Source: Nesterenkonia ebinurensis (GTDB lineage Bacteria > Actinomycetota > Actinomycetes > Actinomycetales > Micrococcaceae). Taken from it: 64,000 bases of DNA. Numbering within the stretch: position 1 is the first letter of the stretch; every line of letters starts with the position of its first letter. Shown here in pieces: positions 17,059 through 24,930 of the stretch. The stretch is from the NCBI RefSeq assembly GCF_008711175.1, contig NZ_VWNF01000021.1, positions 124,001-188,000 on the forward strand. Direction: 5' to 3'. The notes beneath the pieces were generated by a model. The model was not told the DNA's origin and made no database searches. It saw nothing but the letters and a program-made list of their open reading frames with translations. Made by a program: the position numbers and the translations under genes.

Positions 17059-18006
17059 ATGTTCACTGCCGAGAGTTGGGCTATCGCCTGCAACATGCTC
17101 CCCTTTGGGGCTCACACGCCGGATGGTACTCCGCTTACCGATGCTTCATCCTCGGTGTGGGCTGACCATCTCCGCCAGGTCCGCGAGCTTGAGTTCGACT
17201 ACATTGATCCCACTGATGCGTGGTTGCCGTTGCATCGGCTGAGTGATGCCAGGCTGGATGAGTTCCGGCGCCTCCTGGATGGGGAAGGCCTATCCATCTC
17301 CTCGATCTCCATGACGCGCAGCTCTGTCGTCGACGCTCAACATGGTGAAGAGAATCTAGCGGGAGCACATCGACTGGTCGACTTGGCTCCCGCTTTCGGC
17401 GCCACGATCGTAAATACCGGGTTCATGCAAGCTCTTGAACCTGCGCAGCAGCAGGCCCTGTGGTTCTGGCTGGCAGAGGGGCATCATGACGATCCAAGCC
17501 TCCGGCCTCTCGCAGTCGAGCGCATCCGTGAGCTCGGAGATCATGCGGCAGCCAACGAGATCCAGATCAGCCTAGAGATCTACGAAGACACCTACATTGG
17601 AACTGCCGAGGAAGCCGTCGCTTTTATCAAGGAGGTAGACCACCCCTCTGTGGGGCTTAACCCAGATCTGGGGAACCTGCTCCGCCTCCATCGCCCTATG
17701 CCGAGCTACCAGGAAATGTTCGAGAAAGTGCTGCCGTACTGCAACTTCTGGCACATCAAGAACTACATCCGGGACCAGGATCCGGCGACCGGGAGTTACC
17801 ACTCAGCTCCCGTCCCCTTGAAGTACGGAATCGTCAACTATCGCAGCATCATTCGCCGAGCCCTCGAACTGGGCTACTCTGGCCCATTCTGCTGCGAACA
17901 TTACGGTTCCGACTCTATCGGCGTTTGTGCTGAGAATCGCGACTACATCCGTCAGGTCTTGCGCTCATCAGAAGCGTCCGGATTGCTGAACCGATCGACT
18001 TCCTGA
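17059..18006 (+). CDS. TIM-barrel sugar-phosphate isomerase/epimerase (EryH/LerI-like)
   Basis: About 315 residues of the xylose-isomerase-like TIM barrel family. Metal-binding features are 'QISLEIYEDTYIGTAEEA' (Glu), 'GLNPDLGNL' (Asp), 'NFWHIKNY' (His) and 'GPFCCEHYG' (Glu). ATG 17059 with GAAAGGGC upstream is the better start; the longer frame from 17026 has none. In erythritol/threitol pathways a family member (EryH in Brucella, LerI in mycobacteria) epimerises L-erythrulose 1-phosphate to D-erythrulose 4-phosphate for an RpiB-type isomerase. With a DhaK-type kinase and RpiB homologue next door, that role is the best guess; a non-phosphorylated substrate is possible. Confidence 0.82.
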   Translation: MFTAESWAIACNMLPFGAHTPDGTPLTDASSSVWADHLRQVRELEFDYIDPTDAWLPLHRLSDARLDEFRRLLDGEGLSISSISMTRSSVVDAQHGEENLAGAHRLVDLAPAFGATIVNTGFMQALEPAQQQALWFWLAEGHHDDPSLRPLAVERIRELGDHAAANEIQISLEIYEDTYIGTAEEAVAFIKEVDHPSVGLNPDLGNLLRLHRPMPSYQEMFEKVLPYCNFWHIKNYIRDQDPATGSYHSAPVPLKYGIVNYRSIIRRALELGYSGPFCCEHYGSDSIGVCAENRDYIRQVLRSSEASGLLNRSTS

Positions 18007-18039
18007 AATTTTCCCCATCCCTCCGACAGAAGGCCCCCT

Positions 18040-19059
18040 ATGACTGCTTCTTTCGCCCCAATCCGTACTGTGACTGTCGTCGGTGCCGGCTACATGGGAG
18101 GTGGGATTGCTCAGACTTTGGCCTTGGCAGGCATCGATATCACCATCGTGGATGCCGATTCACTGACCACTCAGCGCGGCTTGGCACGTCTACTGGAGGA
18201 AGCACGCCAGTTCGAAGAGCAGGGACTCTACCCGGCCGGTTCAGCTGGGACCATCGAAGCCCACCTGACTGCGGGGACGAGTCTGCGTGAGGCTGTGGCA
18301 GAAGCGGACTTCATCGAGGAAGCTGTCTTTGAGTCCCCCGAAGTAAAGAAAGAGGTGTTGGGCAGAATCTCCGCTCATGCCCGAACTGAGGCAATCATTG
18401 GAACCAATACCTCCACCATTCCGGTACGGGTCTTGGCCCCTGCGGTGACCAACCCGCAGCGGTTCCTCACAGTGCACTACTCTAACCCTGCTCCGTTTAT
18501 CCCTGGAGTAGAGCTGGTCTCCGGTGAAGCGACTGCCCCTGATGTGGTCGCCGCAGTCAAAGACCTGCTGGCCCGTACCGGCAAGACGGGGGCAGAAGTA
18601 GCTGACACACCGGGTATGGTGCTCAATCGGCTCCAGTACGCTCTCCTGAAAGAGGCAGCCACCGTTGTGGAGGAAGGAATCGCCACCCAGGAGGACGTCG
18701 ACACAATCGTCCGCACGACATTCGGGTTCAGACTGGGCTTCTTCGGACCGTTCGCGATCGCCGACCAAGCCGGGCTTGATGTCTACCAGAGTGGCTTCGA
18801 AACACTCTCAACCGCCTATGGCGAACGTCTGGCCGTGCCTGAGCTGTTGCGCCAGAATGTAGAAGCAGACCGACATGGACTCAAGAACGGCAAAGGCTGG
18901 ACCGGCGACTTCAATGATGAAACTCGGGAAGCGCTCGTAGCCTATCGCAACAAGGCCTACGCAAAGATGGGAGAGCTCTTAGACGAGCTAGGGCCTGCAC
19001 CTGTCGGAGTTCCTATAACTGAGTTTTCGCAGTCACTCAGCGGCGAGCAGAACTCGTGA
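18040..19059 (+). CDS. 3-hydroxyacyl-CoA dehydrogenase-family NAD dehydrogenase
   Basis: Protein of 339 residues. N-terminal Rossmann domain 'TVVGAGYMGGGIAQTLA', then 'ADFIEEAVFESPEVKKEVL', 'IIGTNTSTIPV' and the catalytic-His-type segment 'RFLTVHYSNPAPFIPGVELV'. The C-terminal helical domain carries 'PGMVLNRLQYALLKEA'. Besides true 3-hydroxyacyl-CoA dehydrogenases this family includes L-gulonate 3-dehydrogenase and carnitine dehydrogenase. In a sugar cluster without CoA ligases or thiolases, oxidation of a polyol or aldonate hydroxyl is more likely. AGAAGG precedes ATG 18040. It overlaps the next gene by four bases. Confidence 0.85.
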   Translation: MTASFAPIRTVTVVGAGYMGGGIAQTLALAGIDITIVDADSLTTQRGLARLLEEARQFEEQGLYPAGSAGTIEAHLTAGTSLREAVAEADFIEEAVFESPEVKKEVLGRISAHARTEAIIGTNTSTIPVRVLAPAVTNPQRFLTVHYSNPAPFIPGVELVSGEATAPDVVAAVKDLLARTGKTGAEVADTPGMVLNRLQYALLKEAATVVEEGIATQEDVDTIVRTTFGFRLGFFGPFAIADQAGLDVYQSGFETLSTAYGERLAVPELLRQNVEADRHGLKNGKGWTGDFNDETREALVAYRNKAYAKMGELLDELGPAPVGVPITEFSQSLSGEQNS

Positions 19060-19973
19060 CTGAACGAATATGTCTCCTCCCGAAGGCACCATCGTCGTTA
19101 GCCCGAAAGCTAGAGGCACAAGGTGCAGTTGTGGTCCAAGCTCGGGACAACCCCACCAGCATTGTGGTCACCGAAGGGGGTCGTCTCGTCGACGTTGAAT
19201 CGGTACTGCAAAGCAATCCGCAAATCAAATGGGTCCAGCTCCCCTCCGCCGGCATCGAACGGTACCGCAGGGTCATAGCGCGGTACCCGGAAGTCGCCTG
19301 GACGTCAGCAAAAGGTGCGTACGCCAGACCAGTCGCTGAACATGCCCTGGCCCTCACTCTGGCTGCTCTACGCGGGTTCAAGATGGCTGCGGCAGCCACA
19401 TCTTGGCGTAGCCATACAGGGTTGTCTCTTCACAAAAAACGTTGTGTTGTCATAGGCGCGGGCGGTATCGCTGCTGAAATCGTCAGGCTGTACAAAGTCT
19501 TCGATGCCTCCGTTACTGTTATCAGACGTCGCCCTGAACCTTTAGCCAACGCCGACACCACCGTCACTTTCACGTCTCTGGACGAAGCGCTCAGGGATGC
19601 CGAGATCGTCTGCCTAGCTGCGGCAGTAACTCCCGAGACGGAACAGCTCATGGGAGCACACCAATTCAATCTACTCTCAAAACAGGCTGTACTAGTCAAC
19701 ATTGGTAGGGGAAAGCTCGTGGATACCGACGCCTTGGTCGATGCGCTAAATGCAGGGAAGCTGTTCGGAGCAGGCCTTGATGTGACCGACCCTGAACCTC
19801 TTCCGAAGCACCACCCACTCTGGAACGCTGAGAACTGCCTCATCACACCGCACATCGCCAACACCGCAGCGGCAGGCAGGCCGCTGCTGCATGCTCGAAT
19901 CATAGAGAACCATCGGAGACTCCGCGATGGAGAAGCCCTCCTGGGACGTGTTGATATAGCCCAAGGCTACTGA
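19056..19973 (+). CDS. D-isomer-specific 2-hydroxyacid dehydrogenase
   Basis: Protein of 305 residues. The NAD-binding motif is 'VVIGAGGIAAEIVRLYKVF', in which the third Gly of GxGxxG is Ala. The catalytic triad is visible as Arg218 ('VNIGRGKLVDTDAL'), Glu247 ('DVTDPEPLP') and His266 ('LITPHIANT'). GTG start overlaps the preceding stop (GTGA), so it is translationally coupled to the HAD-type dehydrogenase. It would reduce a 2-oxo acid such as glyoxylate or hydroxypyruvate, or oxidise a 2-hydroxy acid from the same pathway. It is the last gene of the plus-strand set, convergent with the GH5 gene. Confidence 0.9.
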   Translation: MTERICLLPKAPSSLARKLEAQGAVVVQARDNPTSIVVTEGGRLVDVESVLQSNPQIKWVQLPSAGIERYRRVIARYPEVAWTSAKGAYARPVAEHALALTLAALRGFKMAAAATSWRSHTGLSLHKKRCVVIGAGGIAAEIVRLYKVFDASVTVIRRRPEPLANADTTVTFTSLDEALRDAEIVCLAAAVTPETEQLMGAHQFNLLSKQAVLVNIGRGKLVDTDALVDALNAGKLFGAGLDVTDPEPLPKHHPLWNAENCLITPHIANTAAAGRPLLHARIIENHRRLRDGEALLGRVDIAQGY

Positions 19974-20052
19974 GCTCGTGCCGTCCAAACGAGTACTTTC
20001 ACCCAATCCCCAGGATTCCGCGGGCCTGATATGAAGCTCCAACCTGAACTGA

Positions 20053-21444
20053 TCAGGTGTGCTCCCGGATGATCTTCGAGAGCTCGCTGCGCTCCTGGCA
20101 CTGGTCAAAGCGGAAACTGCCCGCCAGCGCCCGAGCCTGCTCGGGGCTGACCCCGCGGAAGAGGTCTCCGAACCGCTCGGCCAGCGGCTCGGCCAGCAGG
20201 ATGTTGCGCACCAGCAGGCCGATGTGACGATCCTGCCCCCAGGGGTAGGGGTGAAAGTCTGGAAATTCTCGGACGAAAAGCTCCTTGATCGGCTGCAGGA
20301 GGTGACTGACCCCAACCTCCGAACCTCCCCAGTAGTCAGTGCCCAGCTGCTCCTTGAGCTGATGTGCCGGCCGGATCTGCTGCATGTACGCGGAATCCTC
20401 CCGCGCATAGAGCAGCCCCTGCAGACCGACATCTTTGAATGTCCACAGGGCCCAGCTGGCCTCGTGCTCGTCGTAGATCTCCAGCTGGTCGTGCAGCAGC
20501 TGGTACCGCCAGATCTCCTCAGGCTTCTCTGGGGGGTAGAAGGGGCCGAACTCACCCACCCAGATCGGGGTACCGGTCTCCCGCATATAGGCAGTGCGCT
20601 TCAGGAAGGTCTCCTCCAGTCGAGCACGGTCGTAGTGCTCGCCTTTGGTGCTGCCCGGGTACTGAGCCTCCCGGCTGATGCCCGGCAGCGCGTAGTCGTG
20701 GGCGGTGTAAACAGTGTTCGGCAGCGGTTCATTGCGCTGGGCGAAGATGCTGAAGTCGGTGGACTGCTTATTTCCGTCCAGGAAGAGAATGTGCCGGGGG
20801 TCCACCGCACGGATAACTGCTGCCACCTGGTCGTAGAACTCCGCCAGCGCCTCGCCCAGCTCTGCAGCCGGCTCATTGAGCGGATTGTAACCAGCAACCT
20901 CGGGACGATCCCTGTACCGGTCAGCGAGCGCTTCCCACAGGTGGATCGCCCGGTCCTGAAAGTGTGGGTGCTGCCAGAACTCGGCAAGGTGGCCCGGGTT
21001 GTCGCTGTGCCACTGCCGGTTCTGCCGACCCGGGGCGGCATGCAGGTCGAGGATGGAGTAGATGCCGTGCCGGGCGAACAGATCAATCACCCGGTCCAGC
21101 ATCTCAAAGCCCTGCTCCCTGAGCTCGAAGGGCCGAGCATCAGACTCAAAATGCCGGTAGTTGAACGGTATCCGTACTGAGTTCAGACCTAGTGAGGCGA
21201 GATGGGCGGCGTCGTCCTCACTGATGAAGTCCGCATAGAACGCCTCGAAGAACGCATCGTAGGGCTCCTGCCCCATCCGGTCCAGCAGGATCCGGCGGAT
21301 GTTCTCCTCATTTCCAGGGTAGCCGGTGATGAAGTTCTCCATGTTCATCCAGCCACCCATGCCGACTCCATAGAGCCGCACGGGATGGCCGGACTCATCA
21401 ACGAGGTGGCGACCGTCCACGCGTAGCCACGGCAGTACTGTCAT
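20053..21444 (-). CDS. Glycoside hydrolase family 5 (cytoplasmic beta-glucosidase type)
   Basis: Protein of 463 residues with the GH5 (cellulase) barrel. Acid/base Glu191 lies in 'GYNPLNEPAAE' and nucleophile Glu298 in 'TPIWVGEFGPFY'; 'LGLNSVRIPFNYRHF' and 'ILDLHAAPGRQN' are also typical. There is no signal peptide, so it probably hydrolyses imported oligosaccharides (exo-beta-glucosidase or beta-mannosidase type) in the cytoplasm. It is encoded 54 bases after the sugar-binding lipoprotein on the same strand. The usual pair of permease genes between such partners is absent. The promoter-side sequence 21461-21480 contains AACGTT, only a weak LacI-like core. Confidence 0.92.
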   Translation of the reverse strand: MTVLPWLRVDGRHLVDESGHPVRLYGVGMGGWMNMENFITGYPGNEENIRRILLDRMGQEPYDAFFEAFYADFISEDDAAHLASLGLNSVRIPFNYRHFESDARPFELREQGFEMLDRVIDLFARHGIYSILDLHAAPGRQNRQWHSDNPGHLAEFWQHPHFQDRAIHLWEALADRYRDRPEVAGYNPLNEPAAELGEALAEFYDQVAAVIRAVDPRHILFLDGNKQSTDFSIFAQRNEPLPNTVYTAHDYALPGISREAQYPGSTKGEHYDRARLEETFLKRTAYMRETGTPIWVGEFGPFYPPEKPEEIWRYQLLHDQLEIYDEHEASWALWTFKDVGLQGLLYAREDSAYMQQIRPAHQLKEQLGTDYWGGSEVGVSHLLQPIKELFVREFPDFHPYPWGQDRHIGLLVRNILLAEPLAERFGDLFRGVSPEQARALAGSFRFDQCQERSELSKIIREHT

Positions 21445-21497
21445 AAGGTTCCCTGTTCTCTTGCGTAACGTTTTCTGCGGTGTGCGGGGCTGCTCGA

Positions 21498-22781
21498 TTA
21501 GAGCGCGTTCATCGCCTCGATGAACTCATCGGCAGTGATCTGCTCCTGCAGCAGTGCCGCCAGATTGTCGATCAGCGCCTGCTCATGGTCCGGGGAGACG
21601 GCCTGGTCCCAGGAGAGTTGGAAGTGGTTGGCCTCAGCCACCAGGCTGTTCTTGAACTCCAGGAAGTCGGCGTTATCAGTTTCAGCGATCCGGTCCTCGA
21701 TTCCCTCCACCGGCGGCAATGACCCCTGCTCCAGCAGCGAGTCGATGTACTCATCGTTGTAGAGGTGGTTGTTGATGTAGTCGAGTGCCGCCTGCTGCTC
21801 CTCCTCGGAAGCGTCCGCGGAGACTGACCAGAAATTGGCCGGGTTGCCTACGATGTTGCTGGGGTCGCCGGACCCCTCCTCCAGGACTGGGAACTCGGTA
21901 AAGCCCAGGTCCCCGGACTCGGCGAACTCAGGGAAGTCTCGGGCGAAGTTCGGGTAGACCCACGAGCCTTGAAGGAGCATGGCGGCCTGCCCGTCGGCCA
22001 GCAGCTGGATGTCCTCATTCTGGCCGGCGTCCACGGCGTTGACGTTCTCTCCGAAGGCGCCCTCAGCAACCATCTGCTGCAGTGTCTCCAGGGCGAACCG
22101 GATGGATTCCTGATCCCAGGCACCCTCCTCTACTGCCATCACTCGCTGGAAGACTTCTTCGCCCCCGTGGCGGTCCGTGAGGTACTGCAGCCACATCAGC
22201 GCCGGCCACACTGAGCTTCCGGCCAGCGCGAAGGGCATGATGTCCTGCTCCTGCAGCGCCTGGACGGCTTCCTCCACCTCTGCCCAGGTGGTAGGCGCCT
22301 CGATACCGGCCTCGTCGAGCAGGCTTTGGTTGTAGTAGATCACTGCTGGCTTGAGCTCGTTGAGCGGTACGGCGTAGACAGAACCCTCGACGGCGCCGGC
22401 TTCCCAGACAGAGTCGTGGATCCTGTCTTCGAGCCCGCTCACCTCATCAGTGAGGTCCAGGACTAGGTCGTTCTCCACATATTCCAGCAGAGCTCCGCCG
22501 GTCCAGGACATGATCAGTGTAGGGGCGTCACCGGAGCCGACCACAGTGCGGATCTGTTGCTTATAGGCGTCGTTCTCGAAGGACTCGACGTTGAACTGCT
22601 GACCTTCCTCGGCCTGCTCGTTCCATCGGTCAAAGTCCTCCTCCACTGCTGGCCAACCGTCACCGGAGAGGACCCATGCCTCTGGACCGTCGCCGCCTGC
22701 TCCGCCGCAGGCGGTAAGCATCAGCAGTGCGGCTGCAGAGACTCCGGCGGTGCCGGTGGTGAGTGAGTGGTGTCGCTTCAT
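21498..22781 (-). CDS. Sugar ABC transporter substrate-binding lipoprotein (family 1)
   Basis: About 427 residues from ATG 22781, which is preceded by GGGAGGACC. A lipoprotein signal 'AALLMLTACGGAGGDG' places the lipidated Cys near residue 25. The mature protein has family-1 extracellular binding-protein features: 'TLIMSWTGGALLEYVEND', 'VYAVPLNELKPAVIYYN', 'AAMLLQGSWVYPNF' and 'VGNPANFWSVSADASEEE'. It should capture an oligosaccharide and deliver it to an MalF/MalG-type permease, but neither permease nor ATPase genes flank it. A LacI gene is divergent and the GH5 gene follows, so the substrate is probably a GH5-cleavable beta-glycoside. Confidence 0.93.
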   Translation of the reverse strand: MKRHHSLTTGTAGVSAAALLMLTACGGAGGDGPEAWVLSGDGWPAVEEDFDRWNEQAEEGQQFNVESFENDAYKQQIRTVVGSGDAPTLIMSWTGGALLEYVENDLVLDLTDEVSGLEDRIHDSVWEAGAVEGSVYAVPLNELKPAVIYYNQSLLDEAGIEAPTTWAEVEEAVQALQEQDIMPFALAGSSVWPALMWLQYLTDRHGGEEVFQRVMAVEEGAWDQESIRFALETLQQMVAEGAFGENVNAVDAGQNEDIQLLADGQAAMLLQGSWVYPNFARDFPEFAESGDLGFTEFPVLEEGSGDPSNIVGNPANFWSVSADASEEEQQAALDYINNHLYNDEYIDSLLEQGSLPPVEGIEDRIAETDNADFLEFKNSLVAEANHFQLSWDQAVSPDHEQALIDNLAALLQEQITADEFIEAMNAL

Positions 22782-22925
22782 TGCGTGGTCCTCCCTGGGC
22801 CGAACAAGACATAAACTGTTTCGTGACTGACTCGAAATTTTGACTGATGTGAGCACAGTCACGCATTTAGCGTATGAAGCTGCCAGCAGAGAACCTAGTC
22901 GTAGAGGGGTGAAACTTTTTCGTTG

Positions 22926-23966
22926 ATGATGTCTTTCCCTGCTCGCCCCACACTGGAGCAGGTAGCACGGGCGGCCGGCGTCTCTAAAGCTACTGCCTCC
23001 AAAGTGCTCAACCACCGGCCGGGCGTCTCATCCGGGACCCGACGCCGGGTGGAGGAGGCCATCGGGAGAGTGGCCTATGTGCCCTCCACTGGGCCGCGGA
23101 AGGCCAATGCGCTCAAAGAGGTGCACGTGGTCTTCAACACTGTGGTGAATATGTATGTGATGCAGGTACTTGAAGGCGTACTGCAGGCCGCCTCCGGACG
23201 AGGCGTGGAAGTCCTGGTGGACAGCCTGGCCCTGGAGCCTGGAGCCAGCGGCGGGCCACTGTCTGAAGAGTGGATCCGGCATCTCGCATCGCGTCGGCGC
23301 ACCGGAGTGATTCTGGTGACGGCAGAGCTGACTGCCCAGCAGCGCAGTCTGCTCAAAGAACTGGGCATTGCCCTGGTAGTGGTGGACCCGATCGACCCGC
23401 TGGATCAGGAGATCCCCTCGGTGGGGGCCACCAACTTCACCGGCGGCGTCCAGGCCACCAGTCATCTGCTGAATCTGGGGCACCGGCGTATCGGATTCGC
23501 CGGAGGACCCAGGCTCTCCACGGCCTCGAGTGAACGACTGCAGGGGTTCCTCAGTGCACTGCGAGCCTCAGGTATCACTGCAGATCCCGCACTGATTATT
23601 GAGTCCAGGTTCACCTTCTCCGCAGGACTGGAGATGGGCATCCAACTGTTGTCTGCCCCAGAGCCGCCCACCGCAGTCTTCGCCGGCTCCGACCGCTCAG
23701 CGATGGGTGTGGTGGAAGCAGCAAGACGCCGCGGGCTCCGAGTCCCTCAGGACCTTTCGGTGGTCGGGTTCGACGACACCTACACTGCAATGCCGGTAGC
23801 CCCGGCTCTGACCACCATCCGCCAACCTATCCCAGAGATGGGCCGGGTGGCCCTGCGCACCCTGCTCCAGCTGGACCGCGGCGAGCGCCCGGATTCCCCG
23901 CATGTGCTGCTTTCCACCCAGCTCGTCGAGCGCGAATCAACCGCTGCGCCGCCGTCTCCAAATTGA
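22926..23966 (+). CDS. LacI family transcriptional regulator
   Basis: About 346 residues. The helix-turn-helix reads 'TLEQVARAAGVSKATASKVL' (note Ala-Ser-Lys-Val instead of the more usual Val-Ser-Arg-Val), followed by 'GTRRRVEEAIGRVAYVPS'. The periplasmic-binding-like effector domain shows 'GVQATSHLLNLGHRRIGFAG' and 'PQDLSVVGFDDTYTAMPVAP'. Three consecutive start choices exist (TTG 22923, ATG 22926, ATG 22929), with GAGGGGTG upstream. It is divergent from the sugar-binding lipoprotein gene, so local control of the binding protein and GH5 enzyme is likely. Confidence 0.92.
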   Translation: MMSFPARPTLEQVARAAGVSKATASKVLNHRPGVSSGTRRRVEEAIGRVAYVPSTGPRKANALKEVHVVFNTVVNMYVMQVLEGVLQAASGRGVEVLVDSLALEPGASGGPLSEEWIRHLASRRRTGVILVTAELTAQQRSLLKELGIALVVVDPIDPLDQEIPSVGATNFTGGVQATSHLLNLGHRRIGFAGGPRLSTASSERLQGFLSALRASGITADPALIIESRFTFSAGLEMGIQLLSAPEPPTAVFAGSDRSAMGVVEAARRRGLRVPQDLSVVGFDDTYTAMPVAPALTTIRQPIPEMGRVALRTLLQLDRGERPDSPHVLLSTQLVERESTAAPPSPN

Positions 23967-24083
23967 CGAGTTGAGGTGGGCCGGCCGGCATAAAAACATC
24001 CGGGCGAGTAGAGGCTGCTCACCCAGCCCGGGCGGCGTCGGTTCCCAAGCTCGCTCTTCGGCCAAGACCGTCCCTTATTGCTC

Positions 24084-24848
24084 CTATGTAGCGCACCATC
24101 CCCCGTCTACCATAAGCATCTGCCCGGTGATGTATGAGGCCGCCGGGGATGAAAGGAACACCGCTGCCCCAGCAAGGTCTTCGGCCGCCCCGAAGCGCCC
24201 CAGCGGGATGCGAGGAGTCATGGCACTAACCCGCTTCTCATCGTTAAATACGGCTTCCGTAAGTTTCGTTCGGAAGTACCCAGGGCCAATCCCATTTACA
24301 CGTATCCCGTGCGGTCCCCACTCAGCGCCGAGATTACGGACTACGCCATAGATCCCTGATTTGCTAGCAGTGTAAGCGGTTGCGAACGGAACTGACAGTC
24401 GACTCGCCAAGGAACCAATGAACAAGTGCGACCCCTCTTTAGCGGATTGGATCTGTCTCCTAGCTACAGCCTGACTAAGTCGGAAAGGAGCGGTCAGGTT
24501 AATTTCAAGAACACGATCCCATTGTTCGGCGTCAAACTCTTCCGCAGGCTGTCGATGTGTGACTCCCGCCGCGTGGAGAACAATGTCAATTCCACCTCCG
24601 AGCCTAGCCTCGGACTCATCGACTATTTTCTCCACTTGTTTCCGGTCAGATAAGTCGGCTGGAACAGCTTGAGCTGAGCCTCCGATCATGTTCACAGTGT
24701 CATCCAGTTCTGACACAGTCCGCGATGTCAAGGCCACGGCTGCTCCAGCTTGAGCGAGCGCCACTGCCATAGCCTGGCCTAGCCCTCGACCTCCGCCGGT
24801 TACTAGAGCGCGCATCCCCTCCAGTGAAAACGTTTCGCCAACTCCCAC
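24084..24848 (-). CDS. SDR family NAD(P)-dependent oxidoreductase
   Basis: Short-chain dehydrogenase of about 254 residues with 'RALVTGGGRGLGQAMAVAL' (cofactor motif), 'IVLHAAGVTHR', catalytic Ser in 'HLFIGSLASRLSVPFATA', 'YTASKSG' (YxxxK) and the terminal 'SYITGQMLMVDGGW'. The frame begins at GTG 24863, but AAGGAG lies inside that extension, six bases before GTG 24848, so the latter is preferred. It follows the fused ABC ATPase gene after an 83-base gap on the same strand and is probably the last gene of the transport/dimethylformamidase operon. Substrate unknown; 3-hydroxy or 3-oxo compounds are typical. Confidence 0.88.
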   Translation of the reverse strand: MGVGETFSLEGMRALVTGGGRGLGQAMAVALAQAGAAVALTSRTVSELDDTVNMIGGSAQAVPADLSDRKQVEKIVDESEARLGGGIDIVLHAAGVTHRQPAEEFDAEQWDRVLEINLTAPFRLSQAVARRQIQSAKEGSHLFIGSLASRLSVPFATAYTASKSGIYGVVRNLGAEWGPHGIRVNGIGPGYFRTKLTEAVFNDEKRVSAMTPRIPLGRFGAAEDLAGAAVFLSSPAASYITGQMLMVDGGWCAT

Positions 24849-24930
24849 ACCATTCTCCTTCACTTAGCAATACCAGTCGTCACGGTACGAGTCAGTCCGG
24901 CGCTCAGGAAAGCGCTCTAACTTACTAAAT

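Noticed and set aside
21461-21480. AACGTT core before the GH5 gene as a LacI operator
   Set aside because: Only six bases are symmetric; too weak without comparison to other sites.
24825-24845. GAAACGTTTTC in the SDR 5' end as a LacI-type operator
   Set aside because: It lies within the coding sequence of the SDR and far from the LacI target genes; likely chance.
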